DNA from: Massilia sp. HP4 | GTDB taxonomy: Bacteria > Pseudomonadota > Gammaproteobacteria > Burkholderiales > Burkholderiaceae_D | Assembly (NCBI RefSeq): GCF_005222695.1 | Contig: NZ_STGG01000041.1 | Span: 434,001 to 498,000 of the forward strand | Direction of reading: 5' to 3' | DNA: 64,000 nucleotides | Shown: positions 7,662-16,250 of the stretch, piece after piece | Numbering within the stretch: the first letter of the stretch is position 1 | Layout of the letters: each line of letters starts with the position of its first letter | Position numbers and translations under genes: made by a program | The notes under the pieces: generated by a model | The model's database searches: none | Seen by the model: the letters and a program-made list of their open reading frames with translations, nothing else | Told to the model about the DNA's origin: nothing

Positions 7662-8576
7662 GTGAAAAAAGCAAAAAACATCAGAACTGTGTCCGGCGCG
7701 ACGCTTGCAGCCATCCTGGGTTCGACAGCAGCGCAGCCTGCAAATGCAACAGAAGGTGGCGGCTCCGTCTACCAGCCGGGGGTCGAAAATTTCGTGTGCT
7801 GCGCCCTGCCGCCATCCGGCCTGTACGGCATGTTATACGGCCAGCACTATCGAGCCGACAGTATTCGCGGCGATGCCGGGCAAGTGGTCACGCCGCCCAC
7901 GTTCAAGGTACGCGCCAGGACGGTCGTGTCGCGGCTGGTATGGGTATTGCCGCAGCAAGTCGCGGGAGCCTCTTTGGCGATGCATGCGATTCTGCCAGTG
8001 GTCAACCTCGACGTGCATGTCGCCCCCGGGGTGGGTCAGCGCAAATCCGGGCCGGGAGACCTTGTCCTCGGCCCAGCCCTCGGCTGGCATCACAGCCCGA
8101 AACTGCACACCTTGGCGGCGGTGGATATTTATGCACCCACGGGCAGCTATCGCAAGACTGACCTCGCCAACATCGGACGTAACTACTGGGCGGTGCAACC
8201 GCTGGCGGGTGTCAGCTACATCGACCCGGCTGGATTCAACGGCGACCTCAAGTTCATGTGGACTTTCAATGGCGAGAACAAGGATACGGATTACCGCTCG
8301 GGCCAAGAGATCATCGTCGACTACGCGCTCGGCTGGCGTATCGGTAATGGACTCACGGTGGGCGTGGGTGGCTACCTCTACAAACAAGTGAGCATCGACA
8401 AGCAGAACGGTGCGACGGTGCCGGGAAGCGAGGGCCGTGCAGTCGCCATCGGACCGTCGCTCAAATACGCCAGCCAGGAGGGCTGGTTCGTCACGGCGAA
8501 ATACCAGTCCGAGAGCGGCGTTCGCAACCGCACGCAGGGAAAGGCGTTCTGGCTGAAGGCGGTATTCCCACTCTAA
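7662..8576 (+). CDS. Outer-membrane channel protein, Phenol_MetA_deg/SphA-like
   Basis: The 304-residue product begins at a GTG preceded by GAGGAG (7651-7656), followed by a signal peptide ending near PANA. The mature part alternates short polar and aromatic strands ending in Leu or Phe (KAFWLKAVFPL at the C-terminus), the pattern of an outer-membrane beta barrel. Features such as DIYAPTGSYRKTDLANIGRN are typical of the Phenol_MetA_deg family found beside aromatic and nitrile catabolic genes. The position 176 bases before a nitrilase gene suggests it admits the nitrile or a related substrate. The longer reading frame upstream to 7452 is not supported by ribosome site or composition. Confidence 0.82.
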   Translation: MKKAKNIRTVSGATLAAILGSTAAQPANATEGGGSVYQPGVENFVCCALPPSGLYGMLYGQHYRADSIRGDAGQVVTPPTFKVRARTVVSRLVWVLPQQVAGASLAMHAILPVVNLDVHVAPGVGQRKSGPGDLVLGPALGWHHSPKLHTLAAVDIYAPTGSYRKTDLANIGRNYWAVQPLAGVSYIDPAGFNGDLKFMWTFNGENKDTDYRSGQEIIVDYALGWRIGNGLTVGVGGYLYKQVSIDKQNGATVPGSEGRAVAIGPSLKYASQEGWFVTAKYQSESGVRNRTQGKAFWLKAVFPL

Positions 8577-8752
8577 TCTCGCTTGCGTCTTACTGTTTCA
8601 CAAAAATTAGACATTATGTATTCATCTTCCCCTCAAGGTACGAGCCGTCGGCGTATGGAAGCCATTTCATCGTCAGCGTAATCATGAAAATGACAACGCT
8701 GCCGGCGATGCTTGACGAAGTAAAAGGCAGTAATAACAACATGGAGTAGACA

Positions 8753-9781
8753 ATGAAGCGAACATTTAGTCAGTACAAAGTAGCGGCAGTACAGGCAGCA
8801 CCAGAGTTCCTGGATCTCGACGCCGGAATTGAAAAAGCGGAAATGCTGATTGCCAAGGCCGCTGAACAAGGTTGCAAGCTAATCGGATTTCCAGAAACTT
8901 GGTTGCCAGGCTATCCCTGGTGGCTTTGGCTTGGTTCCCCTGCATGGGGCATGCGTTTTCTTAAAAAATACGTCGACAACTCGCTCCAGATACGATCGCC
9001 ACAGTTTGAGCGATTGAAGAATGCTGCGCGCAAAAATAATATCGTCGTGGTCATGGGCTATAGCGAGATGGGCGCCACCGGTAGCCTGTACATCGCGCAA
9101 TGCACGATTAACTCGGATGGACGGTTGGTGCACTCAAGAAGAAAACTCAAGCCCACCCATGTCGAGCGCACCCTGTTCGGCGAGGGCCAGGGCAGCGACC
9201 TTGCGGTAAACGAACTAGAAATAGGAAATGTCGGCGCTTTGTGCTGCTGGGAGCACTTGCAGCCATTGAACCGCTACGCCATGTACGCTCAAAATGAACA
9301 GGTGCACGTGTCATCCTGGCCAAGCTTTTGTCTGTATGAACAGATGGCCTACGCTCTCGGTCCGGTAGTCAATCTTGGGCAAAGTCGTAGTTATGCCGTG
9401 GAAGGGCAATGCTACGTCATCGCATCAGTTGCAACAGTGAGTAGCGCCATGGTGGATCTGCTTTGCGACACGCCGGAGAGACAAGAACTGTTGAAGGTGG
9501 GGGGAGGTTACGCCGCCATATTTGGGCCAGACGGGCGTCAACTGACCGAGCATATAGAACCAACGGAAGAAGGGCTGGTTGTTGCGGATATCGACCTGGA
9601 GGCCATTACCTATTCAAAAGCTGTCGCCGACCCGGCAGGGCATTACGCTCGCCCTGACGCCACGCGAATGATCGTTAACCGGAAGGGATTGCATCCGGTT
9701 GAATTCCTGGATGGCGACGCCGATGGCGAAGCGAATGAAGTCGAGCGCGCAGCCAGTCCATTCCCGGACAAGCCAATGTAG
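8753..9781 (+). CDS. Nitrilase
   Basis: A carbon-nitrogen hydrolase that converts a nitrile to the carboxylic acid and ammonia. All three catalytic residues are visible in correct context: Glu48 in GFPETWLPGYPWW, Lys131 in RRKLKPTHVERTLFGEG and Cys165 in ALCCWEHLQP. The 342-residue length and the CWEH motif place it with true nitrilases rather than amidases or cyanide-specific enzymes; the precise nitrile cannot be read from sequence. AGTAGACA precedes the ATG weakly. The gene and its flanks are visibly less GC-rich than the surroundings, consistent with acquisition by transfer. Neighbours are a porin-like protein, a PPOX-fold protein and an AraC regulator. Confidence 0.94.
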   Translation: MKRTFSQYKVAAVQAAPEFLDLDAGIEKAEMLIAKAAEQGCKLIGFPETWLPGYPWWLWLGSPAWGMRFLKKYVDNSLQIRSPQFERLKNAARKNNIVVVMGYSEMGATGSLYIAQCTINSDGRLVHSRRKLKPTHVERTLFGEGQGSDLAVNELEIGNVGALCCWEHLQPLNRYAMYAQNEQVHVSSWPSFCLYEQMAYALGPVVNLGQSRSYAVEGQCYVIASVATVSSAMVDLLCDTPERQELLKVGGGYAAIFGPDGRQLTEHIEPTEEGLVVADIDLEAITYSKAVADPAGHYARPDATRMIVNRKGLHPVEFLDGDADGEANEVERAASPFPDKPM

Positions 9782-9899
9782 CAAGCCGGCGACGCATCGA
9801 TCCGAGGCGAGCGCCAGAGGCGAACCGCCCCGGATCCGATGTTTGTCGTGTCATTTTCCATAATAAACACCGAGATCATCAACTTACAGGGGCCATGAA

Positions 9900-10568
9900 A
9901 TGACGAGCTTCGCTTACACCCAGAAGGCGCTTGAACTTCAACAGCGCTTCGATACGGAGGCGCTCGCCGCCGCCGAGCTTCAATTAATCGTTCACGACAG
10001 CCTTTCGCCAAATGATCGCGCATTCATTGCCGCGGCAGAGATGTTTTGGCTGGCATCGGTAGATCCAGAAGGGTCGCCAACGGTCAGCTTCAAAGGAGGG
10101 GCGAAAGGGTTCGTCAGGATGCCGGATGACACAACGCTCCTGTTTCCCTGCTTCGACGGCAACGGCATGTTCTTCTCGATGGGGAATATTGCGTCGACTT
10201 CGCAGGTTGGTCTGTTGTTCATGGACTTCGTCACACCGAGCCGTCTGCGTGTGCAAGGCGACGCTCACCTAACAGACGATCCGGCGATTGTGGGTCTTTG
10301 GCCAGGCGCGCAGTTCGCTGTCAAAGTGGATATCACCGCCCTGATCACCAACTGCCCGCGCTATATCCCCCGAATGCAACGTCTTGACGGCTCTCGATAT
10401 GTCCCCGACACGACGAACGGCGAGCAGCCAATTCCAGGTTGGAAGCGTATCGATGCAATTCAGGATGTGCTGCCCAAGCGCGATCAAAACAAAGCCGACA
10501 CAGTAGGTGGCTTGCTTACCATGGATCAGTGGGGGGAGATGGTCGAAACAGGCGATCCGCTTGCCTGA
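9900..10568 (+). CDS. Pyridoxamine 5'-phosphate oxidase-fold protein
   Basis: A 222-residue protein with the split-barrel flavin-binding fold: AAEMFWLASVDPEGSPTVSFKGG (residues about 46-68) is the classic first strand pair, followed by LLFPCFDGNGMFFSMGNI and VGLLFMDFVTPSRLRVQGDA. These proteins bind FMN, F420 or haem; the cofactor here is unknown. It follows the nitrilase gene by 118 bases on the same strand and converges with the AraC gene, so it may belong to the nitrile regulon, perhaps acting on a redox step or detoxification. The function is inferred only at fold level. Confidence 0.83.
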   Translation: MTSFAYTQKALELQQRFDTEALAAAELQLIVHDSLSPNDRAFIAAAEMFWLASVDPEGSPTVSFKGGAKGFVRMPDDTTLLFPCFDGNGMFFSMGNIASTSQVGLLFMDFVTPSRLRVQGDAHLTDDPAIVGLWPGAQFAVKVDITALITNCPRYIPRMQRLDGSRYVPDTTNGEQPIPGWKRIDAIQDVLPKRDQNKADTVGGLLTMDQWGEMVETGDPLA

Positions 10569-10590
10569 CTGTTGGCGTTGATTGAAAACC

Positions 10591-10630
10591 GCCCCACCCT
10601 GTTGACTGGGTTTTGTCCCAGGGCGGGGGC
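10591..10630. terminator. Possible terminator between convergent genes
   Basis: An imperfect hairpin pairs GCCCC and CCCTG (10591-10601) with CAGGG and GGGGC (10619-10630). It lies between the PPOX gene and the converging AraC gene. No clean T run follows, so it is tentative. Confidence 0.35.
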
Positions 10631-10710
10631 TGCGTTTGAAGCTTGCAGCTGTGGATAAGTGTACCAAATAACAAGGGGGGATTCGCGGGCGAGGCTGCGC
10701 AGTGCGGTCA

Positions 10711-11667
10711 TCAGATTGGCGCGCGGAGGTGTCGCCATTCGCGGGGCGGGACGCCGAACCGGTTCCGGAACACACGGCTGAAGTGCGCAGTATCGTTGAA
10801 TCCCCAGCTGTAGGCGACTTCGCTGATCGAGTGTCCGGCACGGCGCGGATCCAGGAGCTCGCGACTACACATCTCGAGTCGGCGCGACCGGATGTATTGC
10901 GCCGGTGTAATGGCCTCTTGCCGGAAAAGCCGATGGATATGCCCAACCGACATCCCAAGGTCGCGTGCCACATCGCTGACCGACAGCGCGGGATTGCGCA
11001 AGCTGGAATCGAATTCGCCCTTGATGCGTGCGATATGGTAGCTAGCCAAGGAGGAAACGCTTCGACACTTACTTGCGGGCAAAGTCTGCAGCCCGGCCAC
11101 CAGGATGTTGAGAACCCCGCCTGCCACCGACACTGCCGATACCGGCTCGAGCGTCCCGATGCCATTCCAGAGGGTCTTGATCATACTGATCATGAGGCGT
11201 CCCGCCGTTGTACATCCAGAAATCGTTGTTGCGGTGAGCTTTTGCGTATCCCGCACAGCGCTGCGTAGCTGCTCGCCAGGCAACTTCAGCACGATCTGCC
11301 GGAAGTCGCCGTCGAACTGCAGCTCGTACACGCGCGTGCTGTCGTACAGCGTGAAGTCGCCAGGGTTCAAAAGCGCATCGCGGCCGTCCTGGCGCACGAT
11401 TCCCGCGCCCTGCATCTGAATATTGACAAGGAAATAGTCGTCGTTGGCCCGGGCAATCTGCCGGGGCGTGCGCACGACCTTCTGCGCGCCCGAAACGACC
11501 ACGGAAAGATCGAGTCCCGGCATGCCCTGGCTTTCGATGGACCCCGCGAATCGATCGCATTGAAGTGCGTCGCACTCGAGCCCTACGTACGTGTTGCAGA
11601 TCAGGTCGGTCCAGTACGCCAGGCGTTCCTGAGGTGGCACGGAATCGGTGTTCAGCAGCAGGGGCAT
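10711..11667 (-). CDS. AraC-family transcriptional regulator of the nitrilase locus
   Basis: The 318 residues combine an N-terminal AraC_binding_2-type sensor domain (about 15-200, with DDYFLVNIQMQGAGIVRQDG and DFTLYDSTRVYEL) with a C-terminal double helix-turn-helix (about 225-315; SVSDVARDLGMSVGHIHRLF and ISEVAYSWGFNDTAHFSRVF). This architecture is shared by FeaR and by the NitR-type activators of nitrilase genes. It is encoded opposite to the nitrilase and PPOX genes and is the likely inducer-responsive activator of them. GGAGACAG precedes the ATG by a few bases, and part of that site can pair with a distal sequence (11705-11711). Confidence 0.9.
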   Translation of the reverse strand: MPLLLNTDSVPPQERLAYWTDLICNTYVGLECDALQCDRFAGSIESQGMPGLDLSVVVSGAQKVVRTPRQIARANDDYFLVNIQMQGAGIVRQDGRDALLNPGDFTLYDSTRVYELQFDGDFRQIVLKLPGEQLRSAVRDTQKLTATTISGCTTAGRLMISMIKTLWNGIGTLEPVSAVSVAGGVLNILVAGLQTLPASKCRSVSSLASYHIARIKGEFDSSLRNPALSVSDVARDLGMSVGHIHRLFRQEAITPAQYIRSRRLEMCSRELLDPRRAGHSISEVAYSWGFNDTAHFSRVFRNRFGVPPREWRHLRAPI

Positions 11668-11815
11668 GGACTGTCTCCTATCGTCAAATAGTGCATGTCA
11701 AACCAGACAGTGTCAAGCTACCGTGGACCCCGGAGCTGCGTAGTGGTCTAACGTCTCCGGACACTTCCCAGACACGTCGTTTCCGCGAAGGCGAAACCCA
11801 AGCCCGCACCCAAAC

Positions 11816-14056
11816 CTACTGCCTGCGCGCCTCCATCACTCCCGACACTTCCATGATCGCCGCCAGCGCCTTCTGCGCCTGCGCCGTCGACCCGATCTCC
11901 GCCGTGAACACCATGCGCGCCTGGCCCTTGGCGCTTTGCGTGTTCACACCGATCACATTGATCTTCTCGCGCGAGAACACCTCGGAGATATCGCGCAGCA
12001 GCCCCTGGCGGTCCTGCGCCAGGATGAACAGGTCGACTGGATAGACGGTCTCGAAGCCGGCCGTGCCCCATTCGACATGGATCACCCGCTCGGGCGACTT
12101 GGCCTGCATCTCGGCGAAGTTCTTGCAACTGAGGCGGTGGATCGAGACGCCCTTGCCGCGCGTGACGAAGCCGACGATCGGGTCCGGCGGCGCCGGCTTG
12201 CAGCATTTGGCCAGCATCGTCATCAGCCCATCGGTGCCCACCACCAGCACGCCCGACTTGGCGCCCTGCTCCACGCTCGAGGCGCGGCTCTTGTTGACCA
12301 CTGCCGCGTCTTCGACGGGCGCCGGCTCGGCGCCCTCGTGCAGCGCCGCCTCGACATGGCGCAGGCTGAACTTGTCCTTGCCGACCTCGATGAACAATTC
12401 GTCCACCTTGGCAAAGCCGAGCTTCTGGGCCAGAAGCTCGAGGTTGACCGCGGTCTTGCCTTCGCGTTGCAGCGATTTTTCGACGGCGGCCCGGCCCTGG
12501 GCCAGGGTCTCGGCCTGGTCCAGCGCATGGAACCAGGCGCGGATCTTGGACCGGGTGCGGCTGCTGGCCGCATAGCCCGGACTGAGCCAGTCGCGTGACG
12601 GCCCCTGGCCGGCGCTGCCGCCCTTGGCGGTGATGATTTCGCAGGTCTGGCCGTTCTTGAGCTGGGTGTTCAGCGGCACCATCGTGCCGTCGATCTTGGC
12701 GCCGCGGCAGCGGTGGCCGACATCGCTGTGCAAGTGGTACGCAAAATCGATCGGCGTCGCGCCGACCGGCAGTTCCAGCACCCGCGCCTGGGGCGTGAGC
12801 ACGAAGATGCGGTCGTCCAGGCTGGTGGCCTTGAGCTTCTCGACCCATTCCTTCTGCAGGTCTTCCTGGCCGGCCACCGCATCGGTGACGTCGGTCTTCC
12901 AGGCCAGCAGCTGGCGCAGCCAGGCGATCTTCTCGTCGTACTGCTGGCTCTTGAAGTTCGATCCGCCTTCTTCTTTATAGCGCCAGTGGGCGGCGATCCC
13001 GTATTCGGCGAAGTTGTGCATCTCTTGCGTGCGGATCTGCACTTCGAGCGGACGTCCGTCGTCGGCCGTCACCACCGTGTGCAGCGAGCGGTAGCCGTTC
13101 GGCTTGGGGCGCGAGATGTAGTCGTCGAATTCCTTCGGCACCGGGGTCCAGATATTGTGGATCACGCCCAGCACCGTGTAGCAGGTCTTGATGTCGGCCA
13201 CGATCACGCGGAAGGCGCGCACGTCGTACAGCTCGGTGAAATCGAGCTCCTTGCCGCGCATCTTGCTCCAGATGCTGTAGATGTGCTTGGGCCGTCCCGA
13301 CACGTCGGCCTTGATGCCGGCCGCGGCCAGCTCGCTTTGCAGGCGCTCGATCGACGAGGCCACGAAGCTCTCGCGCGACATGCGCTTTTCTTCGAGCATC
13401 CTGGCGATGCGTTTATAGGTGTCCGGTTCGATGAAGCGGAAGGCCAGGTCTTCGAGCTCCCATTTCAGTTGCCAGATACCGAGGCGGTTCGCCAGCGGCG
13501 CATAGAAGTCCAGCACCTCGCGGCCATAGGCGCGCGTGACTTCGTCGAAGCGTTTATGTTCGGCGAAATAGCGCAAGGTGGCGGCGCACGAGGCCAGGCG
13601 CATCAGCACCACGCGCATGTCGGTGGCCATCGCCAGCAGCATCTTGCGCAGGGTCTCGTTCTGGGCCGCGGCCTGCTGGGCCGCGTTCTTGCCGCTGCCC
13701 ACCGGCGCCTGGCCGGCGGTCAGGTCGCGCAGGCGGATCAGCTGGTGCACGCCCTGCACCAGCGCCGCCACCTCGGGGCCGAAACGCTCCTCGATGCCCC
13801 CAAACGTGGACGGCTCCATCAGCGCCAGCTCGAACAGCAGGCCGGCGATGCGGGTCTCGGCATCGGTGTTCAGGTAGGCCAGCGTGCCGGCCGCGCCCAG
13901 CGAAAACTCGAAAGCGCCCTGGCCTGAGGCGGACAGCCGCTCGCCGTAGCCTGCGGCCGCGTAGTCGAGCGCCGCATGCACGCGCACACAGTCCTCCGGG
14001 TTCAGCCCCTGGACCAGGCCACTGTTGACGTCGCCCAGCAGGGCGGTCGATACCAT
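11816..14056 (-). CDS. relA: RelA, (p)ppGpp synthetase I
   Basis: Ribosome-associated GTP pyrophosphokinase of the stringent response. Domains in the 746 residues: degenerate hydrolase region (1-200), synthetase (about 230-345, with GRPKHIYSIWSKM at 254-266 and RPKPNGYRSLHT at 316-327), TGS (about 400-465), helical/zinc-finger region with KCCKPAPPDPIVGF, and C-terminal ACT domain. The catalytic HD of the hydrolase is replaced by Phe75-Glu76 in AGLLFELALM, so it should not degrade ppGpp. The acidic EFDD motif (309-312), typical of monofunctional RelA as opposed to RFKD of bifunctional Rel/SpoT, agrees. RidA-family and hydrolase genes lie upstream on the same strand; a three-base gap separates it from the former. 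Confidence 0.96.
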   Translation of the reverse strand: MVSTALLGDVNSGLVQGLNPEDCVRVHAALDYAAAGYGERLSASGQGAFEFSLGAAGTLAYLNTDAETRIAGLLFELALMEPSTFGGIEERFGPEVAALVQGVHQLIRLRDLTAGQAPVGSGKNAAQQAAAQNETLRKMLLAMATDMRVVLMRLASCAATLRYFAEHKRFDEVTRAYGREVLDFYAPLANRLGIWQLKWELEDLAFRFIEPDTYKRIARMLEEKRMSRESFVASSIERLQSELAAAGIKADVSGRPKHIYSIWSKMRGKELDFTELYDVRAFRVIVADIKTCYTVLGVIHNIWTPVPKEFDDYISRPKPNGYRSLHTVVTADDGRPLEVQIRTQEMHNFAEYGIAAHWRYKEEGGSNFKSQQYDEKIAWLRQLLAWKTDVTDAVAGQEDLQKEWVEKLKATSLDDRIFVLTPQARVLELPVGATPIDFAYHLHSDVGHRCRGAKIDGTMVPLNTQLKNGQTCEIITAKGGSAGQGPSRDWLSPGYAASSRTRSKIRAWFHALDQAETLAQGRAAVEKSLQREGKTAVNLELLAQKLGFAKVDELFIEVGKDKFSLRHVEAALHEGAEPAPVEDAAVVNKSRASSVEQGAKSGVLVVGTDGLMTMLAKCCKPAPPDPIVGFVTRGKGVSIHRLSCKNFAEMQAKSPERVIHVEWGTAGFETVYPVDLFILAQDRQGLLRDISEVFSREKINVIGVNTQSAKGQARMVFTAEIGSTAQAQKALAAIMEVSGVMEARRQ

Positions 14057-14059
14057 GGC

Positions 14060-14410
14060 TTAACGCAGGGCGGCGACGACGCAGACCTCTACCAGGCAGG
14101 CAGGGTTGGCCAGCTTCGCCTCGACGGTCGCGCGCGGCGGGGTGTGGCCCTGGGCGACCCATTCGTCCCAGACCGCGTTCATGCCCGCGAAGTTGTCCAT
14201 GCTCGAGATGAAGATCTGGCAGGAGAGGATGCAGGTCTTGTCGCTGCCGGCTTCGCCCAGCAGGCGGTCGACGTGGCCCAGCACTTCGCGCATCTGTTCC
14301 TCGATGCCCTGGCTGGTGTCTTCGGCGATCTGGCCGGCCAGGTAGATGGTTTCGTTGTGAATGGCGACTTCGGACAGTCGTTTGCCTACGTGCAGTCGTT
14401 TGATTTCCAT
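14060..14410 (-). CDS. RidA/YjgF-family protein
   Basis: A 116-residue member of the RidA family, which hydrolyses reactive enamine/imine intermediates or acts in related detoxification. The signature YLAGQIAEDTSQGIEEQ near the N-terminus and the C-terminal NPACLVEVCVVAALR (the NPxxxVE motif) are clear. The usual catalytic arginine segment is changed: this protein has HTPPRATVEAKLANP, with Arg93 in the expected vicinity, as in the YoaB-like RidA subgroups. It is 38 bases downstream of an alpha/beta hydrolase gene and three bases upstream of relA, so it is probably co-transcribed with both. The exact substrate is unknown. Confidence 0.88.
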   Translation of the reverse strand: MEIKRLHVGKRLSEVAIHNETIYLAGQIAEDTSQGIEEQMREVLGHVDRLLGEAGSDKTCILSCQIFISSMDNFAGMNAVWDEWVAQGHTPPRATVEAKLANPACLVEVCVVAALR

Positions 14411-14448
14411 GATCTCTTTCTTCTAGGTTTAGGCGAACCGCATGGGGT

Positions 14449-15327
14449 TCAGCCGATTAAAAATGTGCGCGCGATCGCGATCTGGTCGTCGTGCACGAAG
14501 GTCGGCGCATGGCCCACCCCGGCAATCTCGACCAGGCGCGGACGCGGTCCGCGCTGCGTCATCTGCTGCGCGGTCTCGCGCGACAGCAGGTCGGAATGCT
14601 CGCCGCGCACCAGCAAGGTCGGGCAGCGGATGGCATCCCAGGCCGCCCACAGTGCGGCCTCGTCCTGGGCGGCGCGTTCCGGGGTGATGGCCCGGAACGG
14701 CTGCGCCAGGTTCAGGTCGTAGTGGCGCTCCCACTGGCCATCGCCGCCCTGGCGCAGGACGTCGGCGGCCAGCTTGCGCCATTCGTCGTCCGAGTGCGGC
14801 CCGAACGATGCCGACACCGCCTTCACGAAGTCGGCGCCCGCGGCGAAACTCGGGAAGCGCACGTCCTGGCCGATGTAGTCGCCGATGCGCTGCAGCGCCG
14901 CGCCATCGAGCACCGGGCCGATATCGTTGAGCACCAGCTTCTTGACCGGACTGTCCTCGAGCGAGGCCAGCGCCATGCCGATCAGGCCGCCCATCGAGGT
15001 GCCGAACCAGGCCACGTCTTCGTTATCGGCGCGCGCAGTGACGCGCGCCACCAGGGTCACCATATCGGCCACGTACTGCGGCACCGTGTAATAGGCCGGG
15101 TCGCGCAGGCGGCCGGAGCGGCCGCGCCCCACGATGTCCGGACACACCACGCGATAGTCGTGGCACAGGGCGCGCGCCAGGTGGTCGAAATCGTCGCCGA
15201 CGCGGGTGACGCCATGCACGCAAACCAGCACCTTCGGGTTGTCCGCGTCGCCCCATTCCTTGTAGGCGACGCGGTGCAGCCCGGCCGGCGAGCTGCACTG
15301 GACGCTGTTTAATCTGGGTTCAGACAT
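14449..15327 (-). CDS. Alpha/beta hydrolase
   Basis: The 292-residue protein has the alpha/beta-hydrolase fold with LVCVHGVTRVGDDFDHLARAL (oxyanion HG motif) and the nucleophile elbow WFGTSMGGLIGMALAS. A histidine late in the chain in GVGHAPTF is the third catalytic residue. It resembles esterases and aromatic meta-cleavage hydrolases but carries no marker of a defined substrate. The start at 15327 has CGGAG five bases upstream and begins MSEPRLNSVQC; a longer in-frame reading to 15375 has no ribosome site. It is the first gene of a probable hydrolase-ridA-relA transcript. Confidence 0.85.
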   Translation of the reverse strand: MSEPRLNSVQCSSPAGLHRVAYKEWGDADNPKVLVCVHGVTRVGDDFDHLARALCHDYRVVCPDIVGRGRSGRLRDPAYYTVPQYVADMVTLVARVTARADNEDVAWFGTSMGGLIGMALASLEDSPVKKLVLNDIGPVLDGAALQRIGDYIGQDVRFPSFAAGADFVKAVSASFGPHSDDEWRKLAADVLRQGGDGQWERHYDLNLAQPFRAITPERAAQDEAALWAAWDAIRCPTLLVRGEHSDLLSRETAQQMTQRGPRPRLVEIAGVGHAPTFVHDDQIAIARTFLIG

Positions 15328-15448
15328 CGTGACTCCGTCGTGGGAATATGGTCGGCGGCCAACGGCCACCACCATGACAATCGCATTGAGATTAGAATTC
15401 TACCAATTCTGAGGAAGTTCCCCCGATCACCTTCATATAGAGGACACA

Positions 15449-16243
15449 ATGAAATCCAATATGCTAAGCGGTAAAACGGCTCTCGTCACCGGTTCGACCT
15501 CGGGCATCGGGCTCGGAATCGCCCGTTCGCTGGCCGAACAGGGCGCCAATATCGTGTTCAACGGCTTCGGCGACGCCCAGCAGATCGAGAAGCTGTACAC
15601 CGACATCGGCGCCGAATTCGGCGTGCAGACGGCCTACCACAATGCCGACATGTCCAGGCCCGACGAGATCGCGGCCATGATGCAGTACGCCCAGGACAAG
15701 TTCGGCGGCGTCGACGTCCTGGTCAACAATGCCGGCATCCAGTTCGTGGCCCCGGTCGAGGACTTCCCCACCGAAAAATGGGACGCCATCATCGCCATCA
15801 ACCTGAGTTCGGCCTTCCACACCACGCGCCTGGCGCTGCCCGGCATGAAGCAGAAAAACTGGGGCCGCATCATCAACCTGGCCTCGGTGCACGGCCTGGT
15901 GGGCTCGGTACAGAAATCGGCCTATGTCGCCGCCAAGCACGGCCTGATCGGCTTGACCAAGGTGACCGCGCTCGAAGCCGCGCAGACCGGGGTGACGGCC
16001 AATGCGATCTGCCCGGGGTTCGTGCTGACCCCACTGGTGCAAAAGCAGGTCGACGACCGCGCCGCGCGCGATGGGCTCGACAACGACGCCGCCCGCAAGG
16101 CGCTGCTGCTTGAAAAACAGCCGTCCGGCGAATTCGTCACGCCCGAAGAACTGGGCGCACTGGCCGTGTTCTTCTGCAGCCCGGCGGCCGACCAGGTGCG
16201 CGGCGTGGCCTGGAATATAGACGGAGGCTGGGCTGCGCAATAA
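15449..16243 (+). CDS. bdhA: D-3-hydroxybutyrate dehydrogenase
   Basis: NAD-dependent short-chain dehydrogenase interconverting 3-hydroxybutyrate and acetoacetate, a step of polyhydroxybutyrate and ketone-body use. The 264 residues hold the cofactor motif TGSTSGIGLGIA (15-26), NNAG at about 92-95, the catalytic Ser in INLASVHG and Tyr-Lys in YVAAKHG, and the family-specific stretch PGFVLTPLVQKQVDDRA that forms the substrate-binding lid of 3-hydroxybutyrate dehydrogenases. AGAGGACA stands before the ATG. The scoAB genes for acetoacetyl-CoA formation lie 7 kb downstream in another operon, consistent with one pathway. An AraC regulator gene follows directly. Confidence 0.93.
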   Translation: MKSNMLSGKTALVTGSTSGIGLGIARSLAEQGANIVFNGFGDAQQIEKLYTDIGAEFGVQTAYHNADMSRPDEIAAMMQYAQDKFGGVDVLVNNAGIQFVAPVEDFPTEKWDAIIAINLSSAFHTTRLALPGMKQKNWGRIINLASVHGLVGSVQKSAYVAAKHGLIGLTKVTALEAAQTGVTANAICPGFVLTPLVQKQVDDRAARDGLDNDAARKALLLEKQPSGEFVTPEELGALAVFFCSPAADQVRGVAWNIDGGWAAQ

Positions 16244-16250
16244 GCCCGGC

